This document shows positions 16,713 through 24,632 of a stretch of DNA of 30,292 bases, one piece after another. Position numbers and translations under genes: made by a program. Under the pieces are notes generated by a model. It worked only from the letters and a program-made list of their open reading frames with translations. It did no database searches and had not been told where the DNA came from. The first letter of the stretch is position 1; each line of letters begins with the position of its first letter. Source of the stretch: MedAcidi-G1 sp002713545 (GTDB lineage: Bacteria > Actinomycetota > Acidimicrobiia > Acidimicrobiales > MedAcidi-G1); NCBI GenBank assembly GCA_964013895.1, contig CAXGYF010000023.1, positions 1-30,292 of the forward strand, written 5' to 3'.

Positions 16713-17249
16713 ATGGCAGAAGACAACTACGAAGACCTTACCGAGTGCGCTCTGAGTGAAGAACTTGAAGCACAGCTAGTCAATACAAACCGAGAATGTG
16801 TTTTTATGTGGACTAACAAAAAAGGAGAAGCCTTCGGTGTGGTCATGGCTTATTTGCCAAAAGATGGAAAAATTTGGATGACAGCCGCAGAAAGAAGAGC
16901 CCGAATCTCAGCAATAAGAAGATTTCCAAGAGCCTCAGTATGTATTAATAGCACAGGAACATCAATGGGTGGAGGAAAGACAGTTACCTACAAAGGAGAC
17001 TGTGTAGTACATGATGACCGTGAAATAAAAGACTGGTTCTACCCTGAATTTGCAGCATTCCTAAGACCTGATGAAAATCAAGCACGCATTTTCAGAGATT
17101 TTCTTGATTCGCCTTCAAGAGTGGTAATTGAGTTTACTCCTGATTACAAGCTCAGCTATGACGGTGACTTGATGTGGTCACGATCACCGGAACTGATCAG
17201 AAGTAAAGAGGAAAGAGCTTCGCGCACTTCTGAACCCAAAAACACTTAA
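16713..17249 (+). CDS. PPOX-class (Rv1155-like) flavin/F420-binding protein
   Basis: 178 residues of the split beta-barrel pyridoxamine 5'-phosphate oxidase-like fold: REC-VFMWTNKKGEAFGVVMAY at the start, KIWMTAAERRARISAIRRFP with the basic patch that grips a cofactor phosphate, ASVCINSTGT, then TVTYKGDCVVHDD and SRVVIEFTPDYKLSYDGD. In actinobacteria this group includes F420-dependent reductases as well as FMN enzymes; the exact cofactor cannot be told. Two bases separate its stop from the arsenate reductase start, so the three genes to 18138 are likely one unit. Confidence 0.72.
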   Translation: MAEDNYEDLTECALSEELEAQLVNTNRECVFMWTNKKGEAFGVVMAYLPKDGKIWMTAAERRARISAIRRFPRASVCINSTGTSMGGGKTVTYKGDCVVHDDREIKDWFYPEFAAFLRPDENQARIFRDFLDSPSRVVIEFTPDYKLSYDGDLMWSRSPELIRSKEERASRTSEPKNT

Positions 17250-17251
17250 TA

Positions 17252-17662
17252 ATGCCAACATCGGGCAAAGAAGCTCCGGGCGTTCTATTTATGTGTGTGC
17301 ATAACGCGGGACGCTCCCAAATGGCTGCGGGTTTGTTAAAGCATTTAGCTGGGAACAGGCTCAAAGTTTTCTCGGCAGGTTCCGAACCTGCCGGTGAATT
17401 GAACCTTGCAGCCGTCGAAGCTATGGCTGAGATGGGGATAGATATTTCTGAAAATATTCCAATGCGGTTCAACGAAAGCCTGATGGAAGAAGTCGACGTA
17501 GTTATAACAATGGGGTGCGGGGACACATGCCCAGTTTTGCCGGGTAAGAATTACTTAGACTGGCAATTAGATGATCCGGCTGACCAAAAAATAGAGACGG
17601 TAAGAGAAATTAGAGATCAAATTGAAGACAAGGTGCGCTTACTAATAGAAAAAATATTATGA
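17252..17662 (+). CDS. arsC: Arsenate reductase ArsC, LMW-phosphatase fold (thioredoxin/mycothiol type)
   Basis: 136 residues. The P-loop is C15-VHNAG-R21-S, the CX5R signature of low-molecular-weight tyrosine phosphatases and thioredoxin-coupled arsenate reductases. The pair C89 and C93 in TMGCGDTCPVLPGK is the redox-relay element that marks arsenate reductases against plain phosphatases, and DWQLDDPAD provides the catalytic Asp. It reduces arsenate to arsenite in the cytoplasm; the electron donor (thioredoxin or mycothiol) is not decided by sequence. No arsR or arsenite efflux gene is adjacent, which is unusual, and a role in another thiol-phosphate reaction is possible. ATGA overlap with the following gene. 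Confidence 0.85.
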   Translation: MPTSGKEAPGVLFMCVHNAGRSQMAAGLLKHLAGNRLKVFSAGSEPAGELNLAAVEAMAEMGIDISENIPMRFNESLMEEVDVVITMGCGDTCPVLPGKNYLDWQLDDPADQKIETVREIRDQIEDKVRLLIEKIL

Positions 17663-18138
17663 AACAAAATTATTTACATGAGATACTCGAACTCGAAGAC
17701 GCTCAAAAAGATGAATTAGCAGCAGCTTTTGAAAAAGTTCTATCTATAAATGGTTGGGTCAATGTAGAACCTGTAGTGGAAGACGACTCACGAGGCGAAA
17801 CACCGGGTTTATTTAGTTGGTTTTCAGCAAGAGGACCACAAGTGCCGGTCGGAACGATGGTTTTTGAAGGAGAAGACAGTTTGGTGTCTTTAGGAATAGC
17901 ACACGGCGCGGGAAGAAACGCAAGTGAAATTCTTGAACATGAAGGAATTCATGCACCTGTTTCTTGGCAACTAAAACAAGACCATCCGAAACGTGGTTTC
18001 GTTTGGGAGGTTAGAAAAGAAGAGCTTGAAACAAGCTCAGCGGCTGATTTCTTGATGGAAGCTACTTACAAACTATGCCCAGCGGTGCAAGAAAGATTAT
18101 GGATTGCTGCTGTCAACCGTTTGGATCGAACTCACTGA
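17659..18138 (+). CDS. Protein of unknown function, coupled to arsC
   Basis: 159 residues with no family I recognise. It is soluble, acidic, with a helical start (LHEILELEDAQKDELAAAFEKVL), a Gly/Phe/Ser turn region GLFSWFSARGPQVPVG, then a beta strand (TMVFEGEDSLVSLGIAHGAGR) and Trp-rich segments. The ATG overlaps the arsC stop (ATGA), so its translation should be coupled with arsC. Its last 26 bases overlap the 3' end of the convergent nucleoside hydrolase gene. Codon pattern and uninterrupted reading support it as a real gene. Confidence 0.65.
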   Translation: MKQNYLHEILELEDAQKDELAAAFEKVLSINGWVNVEPVVEDDSRGETPGLFSWFSARGPQVPVGTMVFEGEDSLVSLGIAHGAGRNASEILEHEGIHAPVSWQLKQDHPKRGFVWEVRKEELETSSAADFLMEATYKLCPAVQERLWIAAVNRLDRTH

Positions 18139-19054
18139 CAGCTTGAAGAATAAGCTCTATGACTTTTTCTGAATCTACTTCATAGTAAACATTGCAGTTT
18201 TTTTCGCTACTAACCCATTCTCTTTCATCGACGAGTGTCTGTCCTCTAGTATGAGAGCCTTCAAGTTCAATTACTACAGACCTAAGTTTGCTCGTGAAAA
18301 GATCAGGGTGGGTGACAGCTAAAACAGCACAAGGGTCGTGCATAGCTCCTAAATTCGATCCCGTTTCTGTTCCATGAGTCCTGCCATTAAAACTGAGAAG
18401 GTCGCCAGCTGTTTTAGCGACGGGAGTGCCTAATGCGTAACAATAATCAGCATGCATTGAACCCATCAGAACTTGGTGGGTGAGATTAAGCCCTAGCATA
18501 TTCAAATGTGCACCTGATCTAAAAACTAAATCAGCAGCTTCAGGATCTGCAAAAATATTAAACTCAGCAGCGGGGGTTACGTTCCCAACTCCTGCGCCGC
18601 CACCCATCAAAGTAATTGAAGCGACTCTGTTAACCAAAGACGGATCAGCTTTTATGGCAAGTGCAATGTTTGTCAGCGGTCCAATTGGCACTAAATGTAT
18701 TCCTTCTTCCTCACGAGTTTTTTCTAAAATAAAACCAACCGCGTCATCAGAATCAGCAAGATCATCAGGCTCAGGTAAGTCAGTATTACCAAGCCCTGTT
18801 TGTCCATGTACATGAGAAGCATGAAAAGGTTCACTCGCGATGGGCCTAGATGCACCGCTATGAAGAGGCGTATCGATATTGAGAAGTTTTCTCATTTTCA
18901 ATGCATTAGAAGTCGTATATTCAACTGGCACATTTCCAGATACTGAAGTGATACCCACAATATTTGCCCACCTGTACGCAGTAATAATTGCTATCGCATC
19001 ATCAACGCCCGGATCGCAATCAAGAATAATTTTCGGTTTAGATTCAGAAGTCAT
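18113..19054 (-). CDS. Nucleoside hydrolase (IunH/RihA-like)
   Basis: 313 residues. The calcium-binding signature D12-C-D14-P-G-V-D18-D19 near the start is diagnostic for inosine-uridine nucleoside hydrolases; SGNVPVEYTTSNALKM, LVPIGPLTNIALAIKADP, EFNIFADPEAADLVFRSG and MHDPCAVLAVTHPDLF complete the ligand and ribose contacts. It cleaves the N-glycosidic bond of ribonucleosides to base and ribose. ATG 19054 is chosen; a GTG at 19075 overlapping the ribokinase end by 11 bases is an alternative. It directly follows ribokinase in the same direction, which gives a two-step salvage path. Base preference unknown. Confidence 0.88.
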   Translation of the reverse strand: MTSESKPKIILDCDPGVDDAIAIITAYRWANIVGITSVSGNVPVEYTTSNALKMRKLLNIDTPLHSGASRPIASEPFHASHVHGQTGLGNTDLPEPDDLADSDDAVGFILEKTREEEGIHLVPIGPLTNIALAIKADPSLVNRVASITLMGGGAGVGNVTPAAEFNIFADPEAADLVFRSGAHLNMLGLNLTHQVLMGSMHADYCYALGTPVAKTAGDLLSFNGRTHGTETGSNLGAMHDPCAVLAVTHPDLFTSKLRSVVIELEGSHTRGQTLVDEREWVSSEKNCNVYYEVDSEKVIELILQAVSEFDPNG

Positions 19055-19064
19055 AAGAGCAACT

Positions 19065-19976
19065 TTATATTTCACCTAAGAACGAGTCGACTTCTGAGCG
19101 TGTGGGCATTGAGATCTGCGCTCCGTAAGTGGTTGTTGATAGAGCACCCGCAGTTACAGAATATTCAACACTTTCCAGAAAACTCAAACCTCTTGATAAC
19201 GATTCAGCCATCGAACCACAGAAAGCATCGCCTGCTCCAGTAGTGTCAACACTTTCAACTGCTGGTGAAGAAATCAACTCCGTTTGTTTATCTGAAACTA
19301 GTAATGCGCCTGCGCTTCCCAAAGTCACTATGACTGTTTGAATGCCAAGACCTTTAGCCGCAGCTTCCAATTCGTCAAGGTTTTCAAAACTTTCCTTATT
19401 GGATAAACGTGCCAGCTCTATTCGGTTTGGGATGAGTACATCTATTTTTTCCAACAACTTTTTTGAGATATCAACTACAGGTGCAGGGTTCAGAATTTTA
19501 ATTCCACTCGCCATTTCAACGGCAACTTCTAAACATTTAGTTGAGATTTCCAGCTGCATCAGAACGACTTGTGCAGATTCGACTATTTCCTTAGCCGCAA
19601 CTATATCTTCTTGAGTTAAAGCACTATTAGCCCCAGAATTTACAATTATTGAATTGTTACCTTCTGCGTCAACCCCAATCATCGCATTTCCGGTAGAGAC
19701 TTCTGGACGAGAAATAAGAAAGTCACAGTTAACATTTGCGTTTTTTAGACTTGATCGTAATATCTCACCTTCTTGATCAGAGCCTATACAACCGACAAAC
19801 GAGACCTCGCCTCCGAGTTTTGATGCAGCTACAGCCTGATTGGCACCTTTCCCACCAGGGGTCTTAATGAAACTGTTTCCTAAAACAGTTTCTCCTGGTA
19901 CAGGTAAGCTGGCCACAGAAGATACTAAATCGATATTTGCGGAACCTATTACTACGACTCTATTTGATTCACCCAA
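19065..19976 (-). CDS. rbsK: Ribokinase (PfkB family)
   Basis: 303 residues with the full PfkB pattern: VVVIGSANIDLVSSV at the start, GGKGANQAVAASKLGG at 41-56, NPAPV, LIPNRIEL and the anion hole/catalytic motif DTTGAGDAF with D250. It phosphorylates ribose to ribose 5-phosphate. The only start consistent with this N-terminus is TTG at 19976; no ATG or GTG lies in frame nearby. Paired with the nucleoside hydrolase downstream. A tight set of repeats lies just upstream (19993-20024). Ribose versus another pentose cannot be fully separated by sequence, but the GGKGAN and NPAP blocks favour ribokinase. Confidence 0.86.
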   Translation of the reverse strand: MGESNRVVVIGSANIDLVSSVASLPVPGETVLGNSFIKTPGGKGANQAVAASKLGGEVSFVGCIGSDQEGEILRSSLKNANVNCDFLISRPEVSTGNAMIGVDAEGNNSIIVNSGANSALTQEDIVAAKEIVESAQVVLMQLEISTKCLEVAVEMASGIKILNPAPVVDISKKLLEKIDVLIPNRIELARLSNKESFENLDELEAAAKGLGIQTVIVTLGSAGALLVSDKQTELISSPAVESVDTTGAGDAFCGSMAESLSRGLSFLESVEYSVTAGALSTTTYGAQISMPTRSEVDSFLGEI

Positions 19977-19992
19977 TTAAAAAATTTTCTTT

Positions 19993-20024
19993 CCCACTTA
20001 TCTAGCATCCCACTTAATTAGTGG
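19993..20024. repeat. Short direct and inverted repeats upstream of ribokinase
   Basis: CCCACTTA occurs at 19993-20000 and again at 20009-20016, 16 bases apart. The second copy is part of the perfect inverted repeat CCACT-TAATT-AGTGG at 20010-20024. The set sits 17-48 bases upstream of the ribokinase start, where an operator would be expected. Binding factor unknown. Confidence 0.4.
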
Positions 20025-20073
20025 TTTAGCTATAGGGAATAATATCTAAAAGATAATTATCTATTTAAGTATT

Positions 20074-20499
20074 TTAATTAATTGATGATTTTTGCTCTGA
20101 ACGGCTATTTGCATCAGCCAAAATCTTCTTTGCGATTTCGGGGTTTTTATGAAGCATGGTCGCAAACTCACGTCTGTTTAATGCTTCAAGAATTAAGTCA
20201 GTTTCAGCAGTAACAGTAGCTGACCTAGGTCCTTCACCGAGAAGACTCATTTCGCCAAAAAAATCACCCGGACCTAATTGGGCGAATGTATTTCCTTCTC
20301 GACTAACCGAAGCTGTTCCACTGCGGATGATCATGAATTCTCTTCCAACATCTCCTTCTCGGACAACAGTTTTTCCTGAATTTATATTTACAGCTGTCAT
20401 GAGTTTTTTAAGAGCCTTTATTTCGGATTTAGAAAGTCCCGAAAAAAGAGGGACCTGATTCATTTCATTGGGTAAAGATTTTGTTTTCATAACTACCAT
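20074..20499 (-). CDS. Stand-alone cyclic nucleotide-binding domain protein
   Basis: 141 residues that are almost entirely one cNMP-binding (CAP_ED) domain: VPLFSGLSKSEIKALKKL at 16-33, VVREGDVGREFMIIRSGTASV, and the phosphate-binding cassette FFGEMSLLGEGPRSATV with G82-E83 and R92-S93-A94. The Arg and Glu that hold the cyclic phosphate and ribose are present, so cAMP or cGMP binding is plausible. No helix-turn-helix, kinase or channel part follows; the tail is a short charged stretch. AGGA lies about 9 bases before ATG 20499; internal ATGs at 20490 and 20463 are possible. It could act as a small sensor for a partner protein that is not identified here. Confidence 0.78.
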   Translation of the reverse strand: MVVMKTKSLPNEMNQVPLFSGLSKSEIKALKKLMTAVNINSGKTVVREGDVGREFMIIRSGTASVSREGNTFAQLGPGDFFGEMSLLGEGPRSATVTAETDLILEALNRREFATMLHKNPEIAKKILADANSRSEQKSSIN

Positions 20500-20548
20500 T
20501 TCTTTATTTCCTACACATATATTCTGTTGGCTAATAAAATATTAAACT

Positions 20549-20573
20549 CACAAGGTGACGTTTTTCACCTGTG
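20549..20573 (-). terminator. Probable terminator after the cyclase-family gene
   Basis: CACA(A)GGTGA at 20549-20558 pairs with TCACC-TGTG at 20565-20573: a 9-bp stem with one bulged A and a 6-base loop. It lies just downstream of the stop at 20596 in the direction of transcription and is followed on the minus strand by a T-rich run. Spacing to the T-run is looser than in classic terminators. Confidence 0.45.
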
Positions 20574-20595
20574 TCGTGAGGCTCAGATCGAAAAG

Positions 20596-21543
20596 TTATT
20601 TAATCGCTACGGGGGCCACAGGAGATCCAACACCTCCCAGAAACGGTTCTGGAGTAGCGCTTAAGAAGAAGTCATAGATTCCGTCATTTTCGCATGCAAG
20701 AGCTAGAGATTCCAGATTCCAATTTTGCCCCTGTGTCAGACCCATATCTACCAAATGAAGCATGTGAACGGCCATCGGGACATCTTCAGATGGGTAAACC
20801 TCAAATGCGAGAGTGTCATTAGCTACTGCAGCTACCTCATGGTCGTGTAACCATTCGACCGTAGAAAGCGAAAACCCTGCATTCGAACCGTCTCCAGAGG
20901 GACCCAGACAATAGGCCATACCACCTTCAGATTCATATATAGACATTCTTCCGGTTCTTACCAGCACGATGTCGCCACTCTTAATTTCCACATTACCTAA
21001 CGCGGCTGCATCGTCTAGATCTTCTGCTGTTATTGCATATGGACACTCCAAGACATCAACCCCTTTAGCTCTAGCAACATCTAAAAGAACACCTCTTGAG
21101 CAAACAGTTCTTAGATTTTCTATACCGCAACGCGTTGCGCCTTTATCGCTAGTAATTGTTTCAGATGAGTAACCGTTATAAACGAGACCATTGTAGGAAG
21201 CGTGACAGAGACCGTCCCAATGGGTTCCAGCTTGTAGGCCCATCTGAATTGCATCATCACTAGTGTGGAAACTATCAAGTCCGGCTTCGCTGTCTATAGG
21301 TTCATTAACTGAGATCATTTCTAGAAGCGGATTAATGCGTCCTGGTATAAAACCAACTTGGATGCCTTCTTTTTCAAGAGTTACCGCTAGCGGAAATCTT
21401 TCTCCAGTTCTGATGCATCCGGCGGCATTTTTTACAACCTCTGAAGTAATGAAATTAAGTGTTCCAAGCTGATCATCATCGCCCCAGCGTCCCCAATTCC
21501 TAACTCGATTAGAAATTTGAAGAAAACCTTTAGGTAAAACCAT
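20596..21543 (-). CDS. Cyclase-family (kynurenine formamidase-like) metal hydrolase
   Basis: 315 residues of the cyclase fold (Pfam Cyclase). The metal motif HxGTHxDxPxH appears as Q-A-GTH108-W-D110-GLC-H114; the first His is replaced by Gln and the Pro by Leu, as in the larger ~300-residue actinobacterial subgroup. GDIVLVRTGR and LVDMGLTQGQNWNLESLA are further family blocks. Family members hydrolyse amides or lactone-like rings such as N-formylkynurenine, isatin or other cyclic amides. AGGAGG stands 7 bases before ATG 21543. It follows the 2-hydroxyacid dehydrogenase by 48 bases, as the last enzyme of a probable five-gene run. Confidence 0.82.
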   Translation of the reverse strand: MVLPKGFLQISNRVRNWGRWGDDDQLGTLNFITSEVVKNAAGCIRTGERFPLAVTLEKEGIQVGFIPGRINPLLEMISVNEPIDSEAGLDSFHTSDDAIQMGLQAGTHWDGLCHASYNGLVYNGYSSETITSDKGATRCGIENLRTVCSRGVLLDVARAKGVDVLECPYAITAEDLDDAAALGNVEIKSGDIVLVRTGRMSIYESEGGMAYCLGPSGDGSNAGFSLSTVEWLHDHEVAAVANDTLAFEVYPSEDVPMAVHMLHLVDMGLTQGQNWNLESLALACENDGIYDFFLSATPEPFLGGVGSPVAPVAIK

Positions 21544-21591
21544 TCTTACCTCCTACACAAGGTTAACCGGAGAGCCGTTTACGTTGTGGCA

Positions 21592-22539
21592 TTAATAGCC
21601 TTTCTTGATGTCGACTAGACCATCAAGAGGTAAACCCGAAAGCCATTTTTCGAGATTTGATAAAAACAAGTCGTGAAGTTGATCCAAAAAATCTGGACTT
21701 GCCCATGAAATATGAGCACTTAACTTTACTCTTGGGTCGGAGTAAAGCCAGTGCCCTTCAGGCAGCGGTTCAGGGGTAACAACATCCAAAGAAGCTCTAT
21801 TGATTTGGCCCGATTCAAGGTTTTCGAATAAAGCTTCTTGATCCACGATGTCACCCCGAGCGATATTTACAAGGTGAGCTCCTGGCTTCATAAGTTTCAT
21901 CAGACGGTCATTAACGATGTGATGAGTTTCTTCTGTAAGAGGAAGACCAATAACAACATGATCTGCCTGGGAAACTGCTTCTTCGAGCGTGGGGAGCATT
22001 TCGACATTCGGCACGGACGATTTACTTTTGCTGTTACGAACAGCGACAATTCGGCAACCGAAAGGTTCCAAACGTTTAGCGATTTCCTGATTTATTGATC
22101 CAAACCCCAGTAAGGCCACTGTTGCGCCAGAGAGCGTTTCAAGTGGAGCAAGAAACCAGTTTTCAGGTTCTTTGGAAATCCAACTTTCCGGAATCTTTTT
22201 TGTATGAGAGAGAATCATAGTGACAGCCCATTCAGCGATGGGTGTAGATGAAGCACCTCTAGAACAAGTAACCACGCAGTCGTTTAACATCTCAAAAGGC
22301 AATCCATCAACCCCATGAGCCATTATGTGAACCCACTTAACTCCTTTGTCTAAAAATTTAGGTAGTTCAGCGGTGTCACGCGTAGGTGTGACAAGAAAGA
22401 TCTCCCCTCTGAGTTCTTCGTCAAGTTCCACCCCCGGAGAAACGTCGACAAAATTTACATTAGGGAAAGCTTTCTTTATTTCTTCAACACGGATGTAGCT
22501 GACGGCTTCCCACAATATCGAGACATTAGTATCACTCAT
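21592..22539 (-). CDS. D-2-hydroxyacid dehydrogenase, NAD(P)-dependent
   Basis: 315 residues. The Rossmann motif GFGSIN is at 145-150 and the catalytic set R228 (NIARGDIVD), E257 (VTPEPLP) and H276 (SAHISW) is complete, so it should be active. It interconverts a 2-hydroxyacid and a 2-oxoacid in the cytoplasm; the substrate is not set by sequence. ATG 22539 with AGGT 7 bases upstream is preferred to an upstream in-frame start at 22605 that would lie inside the thioesterase gene. It follows that gene by 28 bases. Confidence 0.86.
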   Translation of the reverse strand: MSDTNVSILWEAVSYIRVEEIKKAFPNVNFVDVSPGVELDEELRGEIFLVTPTRDTAELPKFLDKGVKWVHIMAHGVDGLPFEMLNDCVVTCSRGASSTPIAEWAVTMILSHTKKIPESWISKEPENWFLAPLETLSGATVALLGFGSINQEIAKRLEPFGCRIVAVRNSKSKSSVPNVEMLPTLEEAVSQADHVVIGLPLTEETHHIVNDRLMKLMKPGAHLVNIARGDIVDQEALFENLESGQINRASLDVVTPEPLPEGHWLYSDPRVKLSAHISWASPDFLDQLHDLFLSNLEKWLSGLPLDGLVDIKKGY

Positions 22540-22567
22540 TCTTAACCTATTTCTAATTTTTAGACTT

Positions 22568-23383
22568 CTACCTGGTTCGCTCCCGCAAGAGTGCTTCCTG
22601 AGCAACAGTTGCTACGTGAAGGCCATCAGAAGTGAAAATTTCTCCTGTAGAAAGACCGCGACCCCCATTCAGCCCATGAGACCGAAAATCATGAAATTGC
22701 CAATCATCTGCTCTAGCGTTCCTATGGAACCAAATCGCATGATCCAAACTTGCTCCAATGAATAGCTCTGCATAACCGCTCCAACCTTCACGAACTTCAG
22801 CTATTTTTGGATGAGAAGTGCTAACTGCTTCTGTAGGAACGTCATCGCTAGCAAAAGCTAATGCACAAGCTTGAAGAATTGGATCATCAGGAATAGGCCC
22901 ATGAACTTTCAGCCAAGTAGCGGCCCTTCCGGAAGAAGAGGAAGAAGTGGGCTTTCGCTCTAAGAGGGGAGCCCAATTCTCAGATTCATAATCGTCTGGA
23001 TTGCCGGCGTCATCTGGAAGAGAGGACTCCTGAATATCTACTTGTTCTTCATCTTTTTGGAATGAGCACGACAGATTTAAGATGGCTCCATCAGATTGGC
23101 GAGCTACAACTCTCCTTGTAGTGAACGAACGCCCGTTCCTTAGCCGGTCAACTTCGTATCTAATTGGTTCGTCACTAGTTCCACCCCTAATAAAGTAAGC
23201 GTGAAGTGAGTGGACACGACGATCTTCTTCAACTGTTGATGCGGCAGCTCTTAAAGCTTGAGCAACTACTTGACCACCATAAACCCTGCCCCAGGGGTAA
23301 TCGGGGCTTAGTCCCACATAAACATCTGGTCCATGTCCTTCTAGGTCCATAAGACTACAAAAGTCATCTATTTGTTCACCCAT
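22568..23383 (-). CDS. Acyl-CoA thioesterase II (TesB family, double hotdog)
   Basis: 271 residues. The N-terminal hotdog has PWGRVYGGQVVAQALRAA at 30-47 and HSLHAYFIRGG; the C-terminal hotdog has SLDHAIWFHRN, carrying the catalytic Asp, and HVATVAQEALLR with the catalytic Gln. It hydrolyses acyl-CoA to acid plus CoA. AAGGAGG 6 bases before ATG 23383 sets the start and overlaps the last codons of the M20 gene, whose stop lies one base upstream; translation should be coupled. Chain-length preference unknown. A Ser run of six (SSSSSG) marks the linker between the hotdogs. Confidence 0.87.
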   Translation of the reverse strand: MGEQIDDFCSLMDLEGHGPDVYVGLSPDYPWGRVYGGQVVAQALRAAASTVEEDRRVHSLHAYFIRGGTSDEPIRYEVDRLRNGRSFTTRRVVARQSDGAILNLSCSFQKDEEQVDIQESSLPDDAGNPDDYESENWAPLLERKPTSSSSSGRAATWLKVHGPIPDDPILQACALAFASDDVPTEAVSTSHPKIAEVREGWSGYAELFIGASLDHAIWFHRNARADDWQFHDFRSHGLNGGRGLSTGEIFTSDGLHVATVAQEALLRERTR

Positions 23384-23384
23384 A

Positions 23385-24566
23385 TCAACCTCCTTGGAGA
23401 GCAACTGCAGCGTGTAGAGCAACACCGTAGAGGAGAGCTGACTCGTTTATGCGCATACGGTTTGAATGGCAAGGGGGAGCGCTCAGTGAATCCACGATAT
23501 CTTCAGGGCAAACACCTAAAAAAGCCATTACACCTGGAACTTTCTGAAGTAGGTATGAAAAATCTTCACCCCCCATCACAGGTGAAGGGAATTCGAAAAA
23601 ACTTCCTTCACCAATGGTTTTTTCACATAGCAATGCAAAACGAGCAGCCTCGCCTGCATCATTTACAGTTACCGGGTAGCCATCTGTGATCGTTACATCT
23701 GCAAGACATTTATGCGCTTTGGCTATTTGATCGCAAACTCGGATAACTGATTCTTTTATTTGATTCCTTGTGTTTTCAGAAACACATCTGATTGTTCCTT
23801 CAAAGAAAGCTTTTTCTGGAATTACGTTTGTTGTAGTTCCAGCCTCTATATGAGCAATAGTTACCAGAGCGGGATCAAAAGCATTCACTTCTCGGGTTAC
23901 TGATGTTTGAATAGAATTTATCATTGAAGCCATTGGAGGTATCGGATCAGCGCAAAGGTGAGGAGTTGAAGCGTGGCCCCCTTGTCCGATAACAGTCACT
24001 TTGAGTTCATCAGTTGAAGCAAGCATTGCTCCTGGTCGACAGGCAACGAAGCCAGTTGGTAAATTTGGTGTTACGTGAAGAGCAAAAGCACGTGTTACGT
24101 TTTCTAACACGCCTTCATCGATCATAATTCGCGCTCCTCCGGCTCCTTCTTCTCCTGGCTGAAACATGAACCTAACTGTTCCAGAAAACTGGTCGCGCAT
24201 TCTCGAAAGAACTTTTGCAGCACCGACAAGCATTGCCGTATGAGCATCATGACCGCAGGCGTGAGCGCGACCCGGCTCGACTGAACAAAAAGTCTCTCCA
24301 CTATCTTCGGTCATGGGGAGAGCGTCAGTGTCAGCACGCAAAAGAATGGTAGAACCATCGGAGGTCTTTGTCCCTTTCAAATCAGCGACAACAGAAGTTA
24401 GATTTTCCCCTGTTGTAATTTCAAGTGGAAGACCTTCTAAAGATTCGAGTATACGGTTCTGCGTTTTAGGATTATCTAGGTTCAGTTCTGGATGAGCATG
24501 GATATCTCTACGTACAGAAATCACTTCATCTAGAACGGTATTTGAAATTTCTAATATCTGACTCAT
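23385..24566 (-). CDS. M20 family amidohydrolase (hippurate/IAA-amino acid hydrolase-like)
   Basis: 393 residues of the M20D peptidase/amidohydrolase group. RDIHAHPELNL at 20-30, ILLRADTDALPM at 74-85, the metal cluster C104-G-H106-D107-A-H109 and E139-E140 in QPGEEGAGG are conserved, as is the dimerisation lid (GQGGHASTPH, EAGTTTNVIPE) and MGGEDFSYLLQKVPG near the end. It cleaves N-acyl amino acids or similar amides. ATG 24566 is used, with GGAG 12 bases upstream; a TTG at 24584 would add 6 residues. It leads the minus-strand run with tesB, the dehydrogenase and the cyclase-family gene, and is divergent from the acyl-CoA dehydrogenase gene. Confidence 0.86.
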   Translation of the reverse strand: MSQILEISNTVLDEVISVRRDIHAHPELNLDNPKTQNRILESLEGLPLEITTGENLTSVVADLKGTKTSDGSTILLRADTDALPMTEDSGETFCSVEPGRAHACGHDAHTAMLVGAAKVLSRMRDQFSGTVRFMFQPGEEGAGGARIMIDEGVLENVTRAFALHVTPNLPTGFVACRPGAMLASTDELKVTVIGQGGHASTPHLCADPIPPMASMINSIQTSVTREVNAFDPALVTIAHIEAGTTTNVIPEKAFFEGTIRCVSENTRNQIKESVIRVCDQIAKAHKCLADVTITDGYPVTVNDAGEAARFALLCEKTIGEGSFFEFPSPVMGGEDFSYLLQKVPGVMAFLGVCPEDIVDSLSAPPCHSNRMRINESALLYGVALHAAVALQGG

Positions 24567-24632
24567 ATAGACATAATGCTCCAAATCATACGATTTCAGC
24601 GGACTGGGCGATTTGTAGGGCAGAATAAGTGT

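Noticed and set aside
24576..24632. ATG 24576 as acyl-CoA dehydrogenase start
   Set aside because: It adds 19 atypical residues and lies against the divergent M20 start; GTG 24633 has a GTAGGG upstream. Not fully excluded.
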